The notes: generated from the letters alone by a model not told the origin. Shown: positions 35,791-45,258, numbered from the stretch's first letter. The stretch: DNA of 64,000 nucleotides from Micromonospora qiuiae (GCF_016863555.1 NZ_BOPC01000030.1:1-64000), one strand, 5' to 3'. Made by a program: numbers and translations.

Positions 35791-37137
35791 ATGGTGAGAC
35801 ACAGATCGCTCTTCGGTCCCGCCGCGCTCGCGGCGCTTCTCGTCCTGGGCGTGGGCGCCGTGGGGCTGACCAGCACCACCAGCGCCACCGCCTCGTCTGT
35901 GAACGCCGCCCCGGTCGCGGCCGGGGAGGTCGGCACCCTCGCGGCGTCGGCCGGATGCGGTCGGGCACCGGGCCTGAACAGCGGCACGCACACGATTCAG
36001 AGCGGCGGCAAGAGCCGTAGCTTCATCCTGCGGCTACCGGCCAACTACAACCAGAACAACCCGTACCGGTTGGTGTTCGGATTCCACTGGCTGGGCGGCA
36101 CCGCCGTGGACGTGGACACCGGGCAGACGGTGCAGCGGGACGTCTGGTCGTACTACGGGCTGCGGCAGTTGGCCAACAACACCACGATCTTCGTGGCGCC
36201 GCAGGGGCTGAACAACGGTTGGGCGAACTCCGGCGGCGAGGACGTGACGTTCGTCGACGACATGCTGCGCCAGATCGAGTCGAACCTGTGCGTGGAGACG
36301 ACCCTGCGGTTCGCGCTCGGGTTCAGCTACGGCGGCGGGATGAGCTTCGCCCTGGCCTGTGCGCGGCCGAACGTGTTCCGGGCAGTCGCGGTGTACGCGG
36401 GCGGGCAGATCAGCGGATGCAGCGGCGGCACCGGCCGAATCGCGTACCTGGGCGCCCACGGTCTCAGCGACAACGTGCTCAGCATCTCCGGCGGGCGGAC
36501 CCTGCGCGACCGGTTCGTCACCAACAACGGATGTACGCGGCAGAACCCGCCGGAGCCGGCGGTGAACAGCCGTACCCACATCACCACCGACTACTCCGGA
36601 TGCGCGGCCGGCTATCCGGTGCGCTGGATCGCCTTCGACGGCGGCCACACCCCCTCTCCGCAGGACGGTGGCAGCAGTTACACCTTCCTGCCGGCCGAGA
36701 CCTGGCAGTTCTTCACCCAGTTCGGTGCCGGCACCACCCCGACGCCGGGCCCGACCACTCCTCCGCCGGGCCCGACCACTCCTCCGCCGGGCCCGACCAC
36801 CCCTCCGCCGGGCGGCACCAGCGCCTGCCGGGTCGCGGTCAACGTCAACGCGTGGAACAACGGCCTGACCGAGGACATCACCATCACGAACACCGGTAAC
36901 AGCACGATCAACGGCTGGTCGCTGGTGTTCACCCTGCCCGGCGGGCAGAACATCACCAGCGGCTGGAACGCCAGCTACTCGCCGACCTCGGGGCAGGTCA
37001 CGGCGCGCAACGTGTCCTACAACGGCACCATCGCCCCGGGGGCCTCCGTCGGTATCGGCTTCCAGGCCACCCACACCGGCAACTCCGACAGACCGTCGTC
37101 GTTCACCCTGAATGGCTCCACCTGCACGATCGCCTGA
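35791..37137 (+). CDS. secreted CE1-like esterase (feruloyl / PHB-depolymerase fold) with CBM2
   Basis: 448 residues. A signal peptide (VRHRSLFGPAALAALLVLGV, cleavage near residue 35) precedes an LpqC/feruloyl-esterase alpha/beta hydrolase domain (about 55-310) with the nucleophile Ser in GFSYGGG, HWLGG for the oxyanion region and the catalytic His in DGGHTPSP. A linker with three PGPTTPPP units joins a family 2 cellulose-binding module (about 345-448; NTGNSTINGWSLVF). ATG 35791 has GGAG 7 bases upstream. Likely removes ferulate or acetyl groups from plant hemicellulose while bound to cellulose; polyester substrates are an alternative. Confidence 0.88.
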   Translation: MVRHRSLFGPAALAALLVLGVGAVGLTSTTSATASSVNAAPVAAGEVGTLAASAGCGRAPGLNSGTHTIQSGGKSRSFILRLPANYNQNNPYRLVFGFHWLGGTAVDVDTGQTVQRDVWSYYGLRQLANNTTIFVAPQGLNNGWANSGGEDVTFVDDMLRQIESNLCVETTLRFALGFSYGGGMSFALACARPNVFRAVAVYAGGQISGCSGGTGRIAYLGAHGLSDNVLSISGGRTLRDRFVTNNGCTRQNPPEPAVNSRTHITTDYSGCAAGYPVRWIAFDGGHTPSPQDGGSSYTFLPAETWQFFTQFGAGTTPTPGPTTPPPGPTTPPPGPTTPPPGGTSACRVAVNVNAWNNGLTEDITITNTGNSTINGWSLVFTLPGGQNITSGWNASYSPTSGQVTARNVSYNGTIAPGASVGIGFQATHTGNSDRPSSFTLNGSTCTIA

Positions 37138-37194
37138 TCGGTGCGGCATCCCGGTCGGTGCCCGAGCCGGTACCGACCGGGACATTGCCGTGCG

Positions 37195-37252
37195 GTGTTA
37201 AGAAGGGGCCCTTCCTCTACCGGAGGCGTTAATACGGGGCCCTTCCTTACAC
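37195..37252. repeat. GGGGCCC intergenic repeat, copy 4
   Basis: Two units, GTTAAGAAGGGGCCCTTCCT (37197 on) and GTTAATACGGGGCCCTTCCT (37229 on), separated by CTACCGGAGGC. It ends only 7 bases before the GTG start of the methyltransferase gene, so it covers that gene's leader. Confidence 0.88.
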
Positions 37253-37259
37253 TCGGCGG

Positions 37260-38069
37260 GTGCCTGTGGAGCTGATCACCGAGCCGGACGACGAGCGGAT
37301 CGGGGACTATCGTGCGCTGACCGACGTGGAGCTGCGGACCCGCTGGGAGCCACCACACGGTCTGTTCATCGCCGAGGGTGAGCTGGTGCTGCGGCGGGCG
37401 CTGCGGGCCGGCTATCCGGCCCGGTCGTACCTGGTCGACGCCAAGCGGGTCGACCAGCTCGCCGACCTGGACACCGGTGACGCCCCGGTCTACGCCGCCA
37501 CGCAGGACGTGCTGCGGGCGGCCACCGGCTTCCACGTGCACCGGGGAGTGCTCGCGTCGTTCCGGCGCAAGGCGTTGCCGGCCGCCGCCGAGGTGCTCGC
37601 CGCCGCCGGCCGGGTGGTGATCCTGGAGGACGTCAACAACCACACCAACCTGGGCGCGATCTTCCGGGCGGTCGCCGCGCTCGGGGTGGACGCCGTGCTG
37701 CTCTCCCCGTCCTGCGCCGACCCGCTCTACCGGCGCAGCGTACGGGTCAGCATGGGCGAGGTGTTCGCCGTGCCGTACGCCAAACTGGAGCCCTGGCCGG
37801 CGGCGCTGGCGGAGGTGCGGGCCGCCGGCTTCACCGTGCTGGCGATGACCCCGGCACCGGACGCGGTGCCCATCCAGCGGCTGGATCCCGCCCAGCGGGC
37901 CCGCGCCGCGCTGCTGCTCGGCGCCGAGGGCGCCGGACTGACCCGGGCGGCCATGGAGGCGAGTGACGCCCGGGTGGTGATCCCGATGCGGCGCGGTGTC
38001 GACTCGCTCAACGTCGCCGCCGCCACCGCCGTGGCCTGCTGGGAGCTGGGCCGCGACGACCCCCTCTGA
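37260..38069 (+). CDS. SpoU/TrmH-family RNA 2'-O-methyltransferase
   Basis: 269-residue SPOUT methyltransferase acting on rRNA or tRNA ribose. The N-terminal substrate-binding domain (about 10-100) is followed by the knotted domain with motif 1 NNHTNLGAIFRAVAALG (near 125), motif 2 LLLGAEGAGLT and motif 3 IPMRRGVDSLNVAAATAVA. Start is GTG 37260, directly after the repeat and without a good ribosome site, so the leader may be short or use the repeat. Target nucleotide cannot be assigned. Confidence 0.88.
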   Translation: MPVELITEPDDERIGDYRALTDVELRTRWEPPHGLFIAEGELVLRRALRAGYPARSYLVDAKRVDQLADLDTGDAPVYAATQDVLRAATGFHVHRGVLASFRRKALPAAAEVLAAAGRVVILEDVNNHTNLGAIFRAVAALGVDAVLLSPSCADPLYRRSVRVSMGEVFAVPYAKLEPWPAALAEVRAAGFTVLAMTPAPDAVPIQRLDPAQRARAALLLGAEGAGLTRAAMEASDARVVIPMRRGVDSLNVAAATAVACWELGRDDPL

Positions 38070-38089
38070 CCGGCGCAAGCGGCCCGCCC

Positions 38090-38200
38090 CACCCCACCCC
38101 GCCCTTCCTCGCCGATCTTGCACTTTCGGTCGGCGGTTCGCCCCCTTTGTCAACTTTTGTGCCGACGGAAACTGCATGATCGCCGGTGAAAAAGGGGGGT
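38090..38200. repeat. long imperfect palindrome, copy C
   Basis: Arms CGATCTTGCACTTTCGGTCG (38113 on) and CGACGGAAACTGCATGATCG (to 38182) pair with a few mismatches around 26 bases. A C-tract lies before and a GGGGGG run after, as in copy A. Again located between convergent genes (methyltransferase and murL). Confidence 0.8.
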
Positions 38201-39555
38201 CAGGTGGTGAGGGAGTGCAGGGCCTTGGTGTAGGTGGGGGGGATGTGGTTGGGGGCGGTGGTGGGGGTGAAGGTGTCGGAGGTGGCGGCGGTGGACCAGG
38301 CGGTGTCGGGAACGGCCGCCACGAGGGCACGGACGACCGGGGTGTCGCGCCAGTCCGGCTGCTGGGCGAGCAGGCTGAGCGCCACCACCGATTCCTCCAC
38401 CTCGCCGACGCACTCGAACGGCTTGTGCCCGTCGACGCCGAGCAGCTCCCGGTAGCCGGGGATCTGGGTTTCGTCGGCGAGCAGGTCACCGCCGAAGATG
38501 TGGGTGATCCGCTCGCGGGGCATGAACGGCGCCAGAGCCAGGAAGACGAAGCGGCACTTGGGGCAGTTGCGGCACCACCGCTCGCTGGCGTCGCGCAGCT
38601 TGAACGCGGCGTTGCAGCTGGTCACCACATCGTCGTAGCGGTCGATCGAGGCGAACAGCCGGGCGATGTGCAGCTCCGACAAGGGGCGCAGCAGGGAGAA
38701 GTACGGCTCGGCCAGCCCAGCGTGCTCGGCCAGCGCGGCCCGCAGCAGCCCCTCGGCCTCCACCCCCTTGGACCACTGGTGGTTGATCTCGTGGCCGTTC
38801 CAGATCAGGTTCGGGTCCGACGCCGAGCGCTCGTTGGACATCACCACCGGGCCCAGCCCGTGCAGCACCGCAGTGGCGACCGCGATCAACGAGTTGATCG
38901 CGGTGACCGGGATGTGCCCGTTGCGGGCGCCCATCGCGTTCAGCTCGAGCAGCACCGGGTCGATGCGCCGCCGGGCCGCGAGGGGGGTGAGCCCGGAGGC
39001 GGCGTTCACGGCGTCGATCACGTGGTTCGGGTTGACCGAGAAGGGCACCGGGTCGAGGCCGGCGCGGCGCAGCGCCTCCAGGCTGACGATCGAGTCCTTG
39101 CCGCCGCCGACCGCCGACAGGGGGCGCCGGTCGGAGTTGTCGTACGGGGCGGCGGGCGTGACCCGGCCGTCCGGGATGCGGGGGGTCAGCTCCAGCACGT
39201 ACGGCAGCTGGTTGCGGTACGCGTACTCGGCGAGGCCCTTGGTGTAGACGGCCGTGACGAACTCGGCGGCGGCCGGGCCGAGCGGCGCCGGCAGCACCAG
39301 CTGCCCCGGCGCGGCGGCCTTGTAATAGCTGACCCCGGCCACCACGTGCAGCAGTTCCAGCACCCGGCCGAGCGCTGCCACGGCGGCGTCCGACGGTGAC
39401 TGCTCGGGCACCGGTAACGTGATCACTTCGGTGAACCGCTGCTCGCCGTCGGGCCCGGTCAGGGCGTAATCGAACAGCGCCTCCCCAGTGGCGAGGTCGA
39501 TCGAGTAGGACGGGAAGGTGAAGGCGTCCATCCGCGCCAGCTGCGTGTTGGGCAC
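38200..39555 (-). CDS. murL: UDP-MurNAc-L-Ala-L-Glu epimerase
   Basis: 451 residues. MurL converts the terminal L-Glu of UDP-MurNAc-L-Ala-L-Glu to D-Glu, replacing glutamate racemase plus MurD. An ATP-dependent PP-loop reads SAVGGGKDS (about 146-154), followed by VNPNHVID and a Cys-containing segment RWCRNCPKCRFVFLALAPFM. The divergent neighbour 125 bases away is MurD2, which makes the substrate, so identification rests on both sequence and context. GTG 39555 is taken; ATG 39531 is possible. The last 40 residues are Thr/Pro-rich. Confidence 0.85.
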   Translation of the reverse strand: MPNTQLARMDAFTFPSYSIDLATGEALFDYALTGPDGEQRFTEVITLPVPEQSPSDAAVAALGRVLELLHVVAGVSYYKAAAPGQLVLPAPLGPAAAEFVTAVYTKGLAEYAYRNQLPYVLELTPRIPDGRVTPAAPYDNSDRRPLSAVGGGKDSIVSLEALRRAGLDPVPFSVNPNHVIDAVNAASGLTPLAARRRIDPVLLELNAMGARNGHIPVTAINSLIAVATAVLHGLGPVVMSNERSASDPNLIWNGHEINHQWSKGVEAEGLLRAALAEHAGLAEPYFSLLRPLSELHIARLFASIDRYDDVVTSCNAAFKLRDASERWCRNCPKCRFVFLALAPFMPRERITHIFGGDLLADETQIPGYRELLGVDGHKPFECVGEVEESVVALSLLAQQPDWRDTPVVRALVAAVPDTAWSTAATSDTFTPTTAPNHIPPTYTKALHSLTT

Positions 39556-39680
39556 ACGCCATACTAGGCCCTGGTTCGTCCGGCCGTGCCCGGCTCCGCC
39601 GTGTACCGCGACGGAGTGCGGGGCTGGCGACCGCCGGACCGCGCCTGTGCCATGCCGTCGTCGAAATCCGAGGAGAGCTT

Positions 39681-41030
39681 GTGCGCCTGTCTGAGCTGCG
39701 CGGACGTACCGTCGCCGTCTGGGGGGCCGGTCGGGAGGGGCGGGCCGCGGTGACCGCGATCGCCGCCCACGGTCCGGCGAACCTGGTCGCCGTGGACGAC
39801 AGCGCCAACTTTCTCTCGCTGCCCTGGGACGGGCCGCTGGCGGAGGCCGCCCCGCTGGTCACCGGCGAGGAGGGCTTCGCCCGGTTGGCCGCCGCCGACG
39901 TGGTGGTCCGCTCGCCGGGCGTGCCGCAGACCCACCCGTGGCTGGTGGAGTTGCGCCGCCGCGGCGTGACCGTCACCCAGGGCACCGCGCTGTGGATGGC
40001 CGATCACGGCGAGCGCACCATCGGGGTGACCGGCAGCAAGGGCAAGAGCACCACGTCGAGCCTGATCAGCCATCTGTTGGCCGCCGTGGACCGGCCGAAC
40101 GTCTTCGGCGGCAACATCGGCGTACCCACGCTGGACCTGCCGGCGGCGGAGCTGTACGTGCTGGAGCTGTCCAGCTACCAGTGCAGTGACCTGACCGACT
40201 CGCCCCGGGTGGCGGTGGTCACCGCGTTGTTTCCCGAGCACCTGGACGCGCACGGCGGTGAGCGGGAGTACTACCGGGACAAGCTCAATCTGCTGGCGTA
40301 CGGGCCCCGCACGGTGGTGGTCAACGGCGCCGATCCCCGCCTGCTGTTCGAGCTCGGCGACCGGGCGGCGGTGCGGGCCGGCACGGCGGACTCGGTGAAC
40401 GTGGCCGCCGGGTCGGACGGGACCCCCTGGTTCCACCTGGTCGACCGGCCGCTCTTTCCCCGGGCGGTGCTGCCGCTGGTCGGCCGGCACAACGAGGGCA
40501 ACCTCTGCGTGGCGCTGGCCGTGCTCGACGCGCTCGGCGTGGACCTGGTCGACCGCAAGGACACCCTGGCCGTGGCGGTGGCCGAGTTCCAGGGGCTGGC
40601 CCACCGGCTGACCGAGATCGCCGACCCGTCCGGGCTGACCTTCGTCGACGACACTCTCGCGACCAGCCCGTACGCGGCCATGCACGCCATCGACGCGTAC
40701 GACGGGCGGCCGTTGACGGTGATCGTCGGCGGCAACGATCGGGGTGTCGACTACAGCCCGCTACGCGAGCACCTGGCCGAGCGGGAACTCACCGTGATCG
40801 GCATCCCGGACAGCGGTCCGCGCATCCTCGCGGCGCTCGACGGGCTGCCGAAGGTGCGTACCGAACTGGTCGAGGATCTGACCGCCGCGGTGCGGCTGGC
40901 CCGGCAGGTCACCCCCGTCGGCGGGGTGGTGCTGCTCTCCCCGGCCGCGCCGAGCTACGGCCGGTTCCGCAACTTCGAGCACCGCTCCGAGGTTTTCGCC
41001 GAAGCCGTCCGCACCACCGTCCCCGCCTGA
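39681..41030 (+). CDS. murD2: UDP-MurNAc-L-alanine--L-glutamate ligase
   Basis: 449-residue Mur ligase. Adds L-Glu, instead of D-Glu, to UDP-MurNAc-L-Ala. Three Mur domains are visible: N-terminal Rossmann (VAVWGAGREGRAA), central ATPase (GVTGSKGKSTTSS, about 113-125; ELSSYQCSDL), and C-terminal domain (FVDDTLATSPYAAMHAI; IVGGNDRGVDYSPL). The GGNDRG variant and the shorter length distinguish it from classical MurD. GTG 39681 has AGGAGAG upstream. It works with MurL encoded on the opposite strand; the roughly 125-base gap is their shared promoter region. Confidence 0.87.
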   Translation: MRLSELRGRTVAVWGAGREGRAAVTAIAAHGPANLVAVDDSANFLSLPWDGPLAEAAPLVTGEEGFARLAAADVVVRSPGVPQTHPWLVELRRRGVTVTQGTALWMADHGERTIGVTGSKGKSTTSSLISHLLAAVDRPNVFGGNIGVPTLDLPAAELYVLELSSYQCSDLTDSPRVAVVTALFPEHLDAHGGEREYYRDKLNLLAYGPRTVVVNGADPRLLFELGDRAAVRAGTADSVNVAAGSDGTPWFHLVDRPLFPRAVLPLVGRHNEGNLCVALAVLDALGVDLVDRKDTLAVAVAEFQGLAHRLTEIADPSGLTFVDDTLATSPYAAMHAIDAYDGRPLTVIVGGNDRGVDYSPLREHLAERELTVIGIPDSGPRILAALDGLPKVRTELVEDLTAAVRLARQVTPVGGVVLLSPAAPSYGRFRNFEHRSEVFAEAVRTTVPA

Positions 41031-41070
41031 CGCGGCCGGGTGCTGCCCGGTCCCGGCGATTCAACCTCGG

Positions 41071-42444
41071 TCACCTAGATCCGGACCTGAGCAGGCGCAG
41101 GATGCTCACCCCGGCCAGGTACGCCACCAGCGCCCCGACGGGCAGCCCGAGCGGCTCGGGTGCGGTCTTCGCGGTGGCGCTGTTGAGTACCAGGGCGTAC
41201 ACGGCGGCGGAGAAGGCGGCGAGAGTGAGCACGCTGCGCGCACCGGCCCACCAGCCGGCGGGGGAGCGTCTCACGGTGGAGCGGCCGGTGCGGGCCTCGA
41301 TCGGGCCGAAGAGGGCGACGAGCACGGCCAGCACGACGGCCAGCATCAGCACCCAGGGCAGCCGCCAGGCGAACCAGGCCGCCGAGCCGGCCGGCGGGGT
41401 GGGCAGTACGCCGAGCCCGTCCAGCGCGCCGACCAGCAGGATCACCGCGGTCAGGTGCCACAGGAAGACGGTGAGCACGACCGCGTTGACGCCGACCACC
41501 GCTTGCCACGGGCGGCTGCGGTGCAGCCAGCGTTCAGCTCGTTCGCGGAGCAGCAGGATCAGCCCGAGTTGGGCGGTGGCCACGGCGAGCAGCGCCACGC
41601 TGGGCGGACCGGCGTTGGCCATCCGCTCGCCCGGCATGTTGATCATGCTGACCGGATACGGGCCGACGGTGGTGAGCAGCACCGCGACGGCGAGCCCGCC
41701 GACGATCATCACCAGGGCGGCCCGGGGCGACATGGGCAGGCACCGGGTCCGGAGTCCCCGCTGCCGGCCCGCTGTTGGCTGGCAGTTGCCCCGGCGGGCG
41801 TCGTACCAGGCGAAGCCGAGCTGGTGGACGGCGAGCCAGCCGAGCAGGTAGTTGGCCAGCGCCAGCTCGGCCGGGCCGAGCGCCCGACCCAGGTCGCCGA
41901 CGGCCACCAGCAGCGCCAGGGCCGCCGGCACGGCCAGCCCGAAGCGGCGGTGCAGCGCGTACATCAGCGGGGTCAACGGCACCACCGCCAGGTAGGCGGC
42001 GAGGAACCACAGCGGGATGGTGGCGAACCAGACGACGGTGCGGAGCATGCCCGGCTCGGCACCGGCCAACCGCGCGACCAGCGAACCACCGGCGAGCACC
42101 AGCACCAGCACGGTGGTCGGGCGCAGCAGCCGGGCACTGCGGCCCAGCAGCCAGCCGGTCGGGTCGCCGCCCCGGCCGCGATGCGCCGTGAGCGAGGCGG
42201 CGTTGGCGTATCCACCGACCAGGAAGAACACGGGCATGACCTGGATCGCCCAGGTCAGCGGATCGGCCCAGGGGATCGCGGGCAGGGCCGAGCGGCCGTT
42301 GGGCTGGCCGTGCTGGTCGTGGTAGATGGTGACGAACGTCCAGTGGCCGAGGACGACCAGCATGATCGCCAGAGCCCGGAGCAGGTCGAGGTAGCGCTCG
42401 CGGTCGGCCGGTGTCCGGGCGGCGAGTCGGGCCAGGCGGCGCAT
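41071..42444 (-). CDS. acyltransferase 3 family membrane protein
   Basis: 457 residues, about ten to eleven membrane helices, starting RYLDLLRALAIMLVVLGHW, the acyltransferase-3 (OafA/YrhL) N-terminal motif with the catalytic-type His. The second motif MPVFFLVGGYAN replaces the usual FFxLSGF. These enzymes O-acylate extracellular sugars, antibiotics or peptidoglycan. ATG 42444 is chosen at the start of the conserved region; no strong ribosome site. It converges with murD2 and diverges from the RpiR gene. Confidence 0.83.
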   Translation of the reverse strand: MRRLARLAARTPADRERYLDLLRALAIMLVVLGHWTFVTIYHDQHGQPNGRSALPAIPWADPLTWAIQVMPVFFLVGGYANAASLTAHRGRGGDPTGWLLGRSARLLRPTTVLVLVLAGGSLVARLAGAEPGMLRTVVWFATIPLWFLAAYLAVVPLTPLMYALHRRFGLAVPAALALLVAVGDLGRALGPAELALANYLLGWLAVHQLGFAWYDARRGNCQPTAGRQRGLRTRCLPMSPRAALVMIVGGLAVAVLLTTVGPYPVSMINMPGERMANAGPPSVALLAVATAQLGLILLLRERAERWLHRSRPWQAVVGVNAVVLTVFLWHLTAVILLVGALDGLGVLPTPPAGSAAWFAWRLPWVLMLAVVLAVLVALFGPIEARTGRSTVRRSPAGWWAGARSVLTLAAFSAAVYALVLNSATAKTAPEPLGLPVGALVAYLAGVSILRLLRSGSR

Positions 42445-42645
42445 GAGCTGAGGGTATGCCAGCCGCGGCGAGTCATCGGCTCGGTCGCGGTTCGAGGTGG
42501 CCGGTCGGTCAGGCGGACGGGAGCACCGGCCGCGACGACGCAATGCATCGACCACCTTCTTACTGGTCAACGTTCATGCTGGTCGCGGCGGCTTTTGATG
42601 GCGAGCGACGGGTCGTCTCAGGGAGTGCGCGCGAGGTAACAGTTT

Positions 42646-42701
42646 GAAAACTTCTGCCACGGCCTTGACACGGAGGTGGCTTCAGTAAGAACTTTTACCA
42701 C
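42646..42701 (+). promoter_or_regulatory. candidate promoter and RpiR operator pair
   Basis: An AT-rich patch in the 290-base gap before the RpiR gene holds two similar 15-mers: GAAAACTTCTGCCAC (42646-42660) and AAGAACTTTTACCAC (42687-42701), 11 of 15 identical. Each contains an imperfect palindrome (GAAAACTTC; GTAAGAACTTTTAC). TTGACA (42665-42670) and TAAGAA (42686-42691) lie between and within them as a possible -35/-10. RpiR proteins commonly bind GAAA-TTTC type dyads, so autoregulation is plausible. Confidence 0.4.
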
Positions 42702-42734
42702 TAACAGTTAACAGTCTTTTCGGAAAGGCGCCCC

Positions 42735-43697
42735 ATGGTTGATCACGAGGCGGACACCTCCGCGGGCACCGCGGTGGCCGACGCCGAGGGGGTCGACCGG
42801 CGGGGCGCCCTCGGCGTCGCCTCCGACGGCGTGTTGGCCCGGGTGCGTACCGGCGCCGACGAGCTGACCGGCGCATTGCGCCGGGTCGCCGAGCAGGTGC
42901 TCACCGACCCGGAGGCGGCGGCCCGGGCCACCATTGTGGAACTGGCCGAACGCAGCGGCACCTCACCGGCCACGGTGACCCGGTTCTGCCGGGCGATGGG
43001 CTTCGACGGCTACGCCGATCTGCGGCTGGGCATCGCCACCGAGACCGGCCGAGCCCGCTCGGCCGGCTGGACCGTCGACATCGGACGCGAGATCCAGCCC
43101 GGTGATCCGCTCGAACGGGTGCTGGAACAACTCATCGCCGCCGACACCCGGGCCATGCACGACACCGCCGCACTGCTCGACCTCGCCGAGGTGGAACGGG
43201 CTGCGGTCGCCATCGCCGGGGCCAGCCGGGTGAACATCTTCGGTGCCAGCGGCAGCGCCCTGGTCGGCGAGGAGATGCAGTTCAGCCTGCACCGCATCGG
43301 GGTGGCCGCGTGGGCGTGGCACGACGTGCACTCCGGGCTCGCCGCCGCCGCGCTGCTGCGCTCCGGCGACGTCGCGCTGGGCATCTCGCACAGCGGCCAG
43401 ACCCGGGAGGCCATCGAAATGCTCGCCGAAGGCGACAGTCGGGGCGCGACCACCATCGCGCTGACCGGTTTCCGCCGCTCGCCGCTGGCCGAACTGGCCG
43501 ACATCGTGCTGCTCACCGCCAGCCAGGCGACCACGTTCCGACCGGACGCGTTGTCGGCCCGGCATCCGCAGCTGGTGGTGCTCGACCTGCTCTACATCGC
43601 GGTCGCCCAGCGCACCCACGACCGCGCCCACGCGGCCTTCCGGCGTACCGCCCAGGCCGTCGACGGGCACAAGGCCGCGAGAGGGGTCACCGCATGA
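42735..43697 (+). CDS. RpiR/MurR-family transcriptional regulator
   Basis: 320 residues: an N-terminal HTH_6 domain (about 35-110; IVELAERSGTSPATVTRFCRAMGF) and a C-terminal SIS sugar-phosphate-binding domain (about 140-280; INIFGASGSALVGEEMQF-like and GISHSGQTREAIEML). ATG 42735 has GGAAAGG upstream. It directly precedes the ngcEFG genes and probably responds to an amino-sugar phosphate to control them. Confidence 0.88.
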   Translation: MVDHEADTSAGTAVADAEGVDRRGALGVASDGVLARVRTGADELTGALRRVAEQVLTDPEAAARATIVELAERSGTSPATVTRFCRAMGFDGYADLRLGIATETGRARSAGWTVDIGREIQPGDPLERVLEQLIAADTRAMHDTAALLDLAEVERAAVAIAGASRVNIFGASGSALVGEEMQFSLHRIGVAAWAWHDVHSGLAAAALLRSGDVALGISHSGQTREAIEMLAEGDSRGATTIALTGFRRSPLAELADIVLLTASQATTFRPDALSARHPQLVVLDLLYIAVAQRTHDRAHAAFRRTAQAVDGHKAARGVTA

Positions 43698-43819
43698 ACG
43701 CGGTCGGTGCCCTCTCCGGCACGTCCCCGGCGGGGACGAGCACCACCTCGCCCTCGAGTCGCGGTACGCCGGACGTCTCCGGCGCACCTCCTGACCCGAC
43801 ATCAGAAGGAGAGTCAGAG

Positions 43820-45223
43820 ATGTCCCTTACCCCCGAACTCGATCGCCGTACCCTGCTGCGCCGCGCGGCGGCAGCGGGCCTCCTGGTGACCCCGGCCGCG
43901 GGTCTGCTCAGCGCCTGCGCCGGCAGCACGCCGAGCCAGAACAACGACAGCACCGGGCAGAAGAGCAGCGACAACCCCTTCGGCGTGCAGGAGAACAGCG
44001 CCGTGAAGGTGGTCATCTTCAACGGTGGTCTGGGTGACGCCTGGGCGAAGGAAGACCAGGCGATCTTCAACGCCAAGCACCCGAGCGTCACAATCAACAT
44101 GAGCTCCACCCAGAAGATCAAGACCGAAGAGCAGCCAAAGATGGCGACCACGCCCAGCGACGTGGTGATGAACTCGGGCGCCGACATGATGGACATCAGC
44201 ACCCTGGTCAACGAGGGTGCCATCGAGCCGCTGGACGACCTGCTCGCCGCCCCCGCCTGGGACAGCGAGGGCACGGCCGCCGACTCGCTGCTGCCGGGCA
44301 CCGTCGTCGACGGCACCTTCCAGGGCAAGTTCTACGTGGTGAACATCGCCTACACCGTCTGGGGCAACTGGTACAACTCCGCCCTGTTCAGCAAGCAGGG
44401 GTGGGAGCCGCCGAAGACCTTCGACGAGTTCTTCGCCCTGGCCCCGAAGATCAAGGCCACCGGCATGGCCCCGTACGTGTACGACGCCGTGCACGGCTAC
44501 TACCCGCGCTGGGCGCTGATGGCCACCATCTGGAAGTCGGCCGGCAAGCAGGCGGTCATCGACATCGACAACCTCAAGGAGAACGCCTGGCGCGCCGAGG
44601 GCGTGCTGCCCGCGTTGGAGGTCTGGGAGAAGCTGGTCAAGGACAAGCTGGTGCTGCCCGGCCGGCTCGACCACACCCAGTCACAGCAGGCGTGGCTGGA
44701 CGGCAAGGCGGCCTTCATCCAGGTCGGCACCTGGCTGAAGAACGAGATGGCGGAGACCATCCCGCCCGGCTTCGAGATGAAGCTCTCCGACTACTGGGGC
44801 CTGGGTGCCACCGACAAGGCGCCCAACGACGTCTACGCCGGTGCCGGCGAGGGCATCGTGGTGCCGAGCAAGGCCCCGAACAAGGCGGCGGCCAAGGAGT
44901 TCCTGCGGGCGGTGCTCTCCAAGGCCGGTGCGGCGAAGTTCGCCGAGCTGACCAAGTCCCTGGCGTCGACCACCGGCTCGGGGGACAACGTGCAGGACTC
45001 GGCGCTGGCCAGCGCCAACGAGCTGATGAAGAACGCCCCGAAGGATCTGGTCAAGGTCAAGTTCTGGGATTTCTACGCCGACCTGGACAAGGAGAGCCAG
45101 AACCTCTCCCAGGAGCTGATGGCGGGCCGGATCACCGCCGCCCAGTTCGTCGACAAGATGCAGGCTGCCGCCGACAAGGTCGCCAAGGACTCGTCGATCA
45201 CCAAGCAGCCCCGAGACGCGTGA
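43820..45223 (+). CDS. ngcE: N-acetylglucosamine/chitobiose ABC transporter binding lipoprotein (NgcE-like)
   Basis: 467-residue extracellular sugar-binding lipoprotein. Twin-arginine-type signal RRTLLRRAAAAG, then lipobox LSAC with Cys33. The mature part is a family 1 solute-binding protein, and segments such as NSGADMMDISTLV, GNWYNSALFSKQGWEPPKTF and QSQQAWLDGKAAFIQVGTWL match NgcE of streptomycetes. ATG 43820 has AAGGAGAG upstream. The two permease genes follow; no ATPase gene is present, as in streptomycetes, where MsiK is shared. Confidence 0.83.
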   Translation: MSLTPELDRRTLLRRAAAAGLLVTPAAGLLSACAGSTPSQNNDSTGQKSSDNPFGVQENSAVKVVIFNGGLGDAWAKEDQAIFNAKHPSVTINMSSTQKIKTEEQPKMATTPSDVVMNSGADMMDISTLVNEGAIEPLDDLLAAPAWDSEGTAADSLLPGTVVDGTFQGKFYVVNIAYTVWGNWYNSALFSKQGWEPPKTFDEFFALAPKIKATGMAPYVYDAVHGYYPRWALMATIWKSAGKQAVIDIDNLKENAWRAEGVLPALEVWEKLVKDKLVLPGRLDHTQSQQAWLDGKAAFIQVGTWLKNEMAETIPPGFEMKLSDYWGLGATDKAPNDVYAGAGEGIVVPSKAPNKAAAKEFLRAVLSKAGAAKFAELTKSLASTTGSGDNVQDSALASANELMKNAPKDLVKVKFWDFYADLDKESQNLSQELMAGRITAAQFVDKMQAAADKVAKDSSITKQPRDA

Positions 45224-45258
45224 CACCCCGGATCTGACCGAACGAGGAAGTGAGAGAG

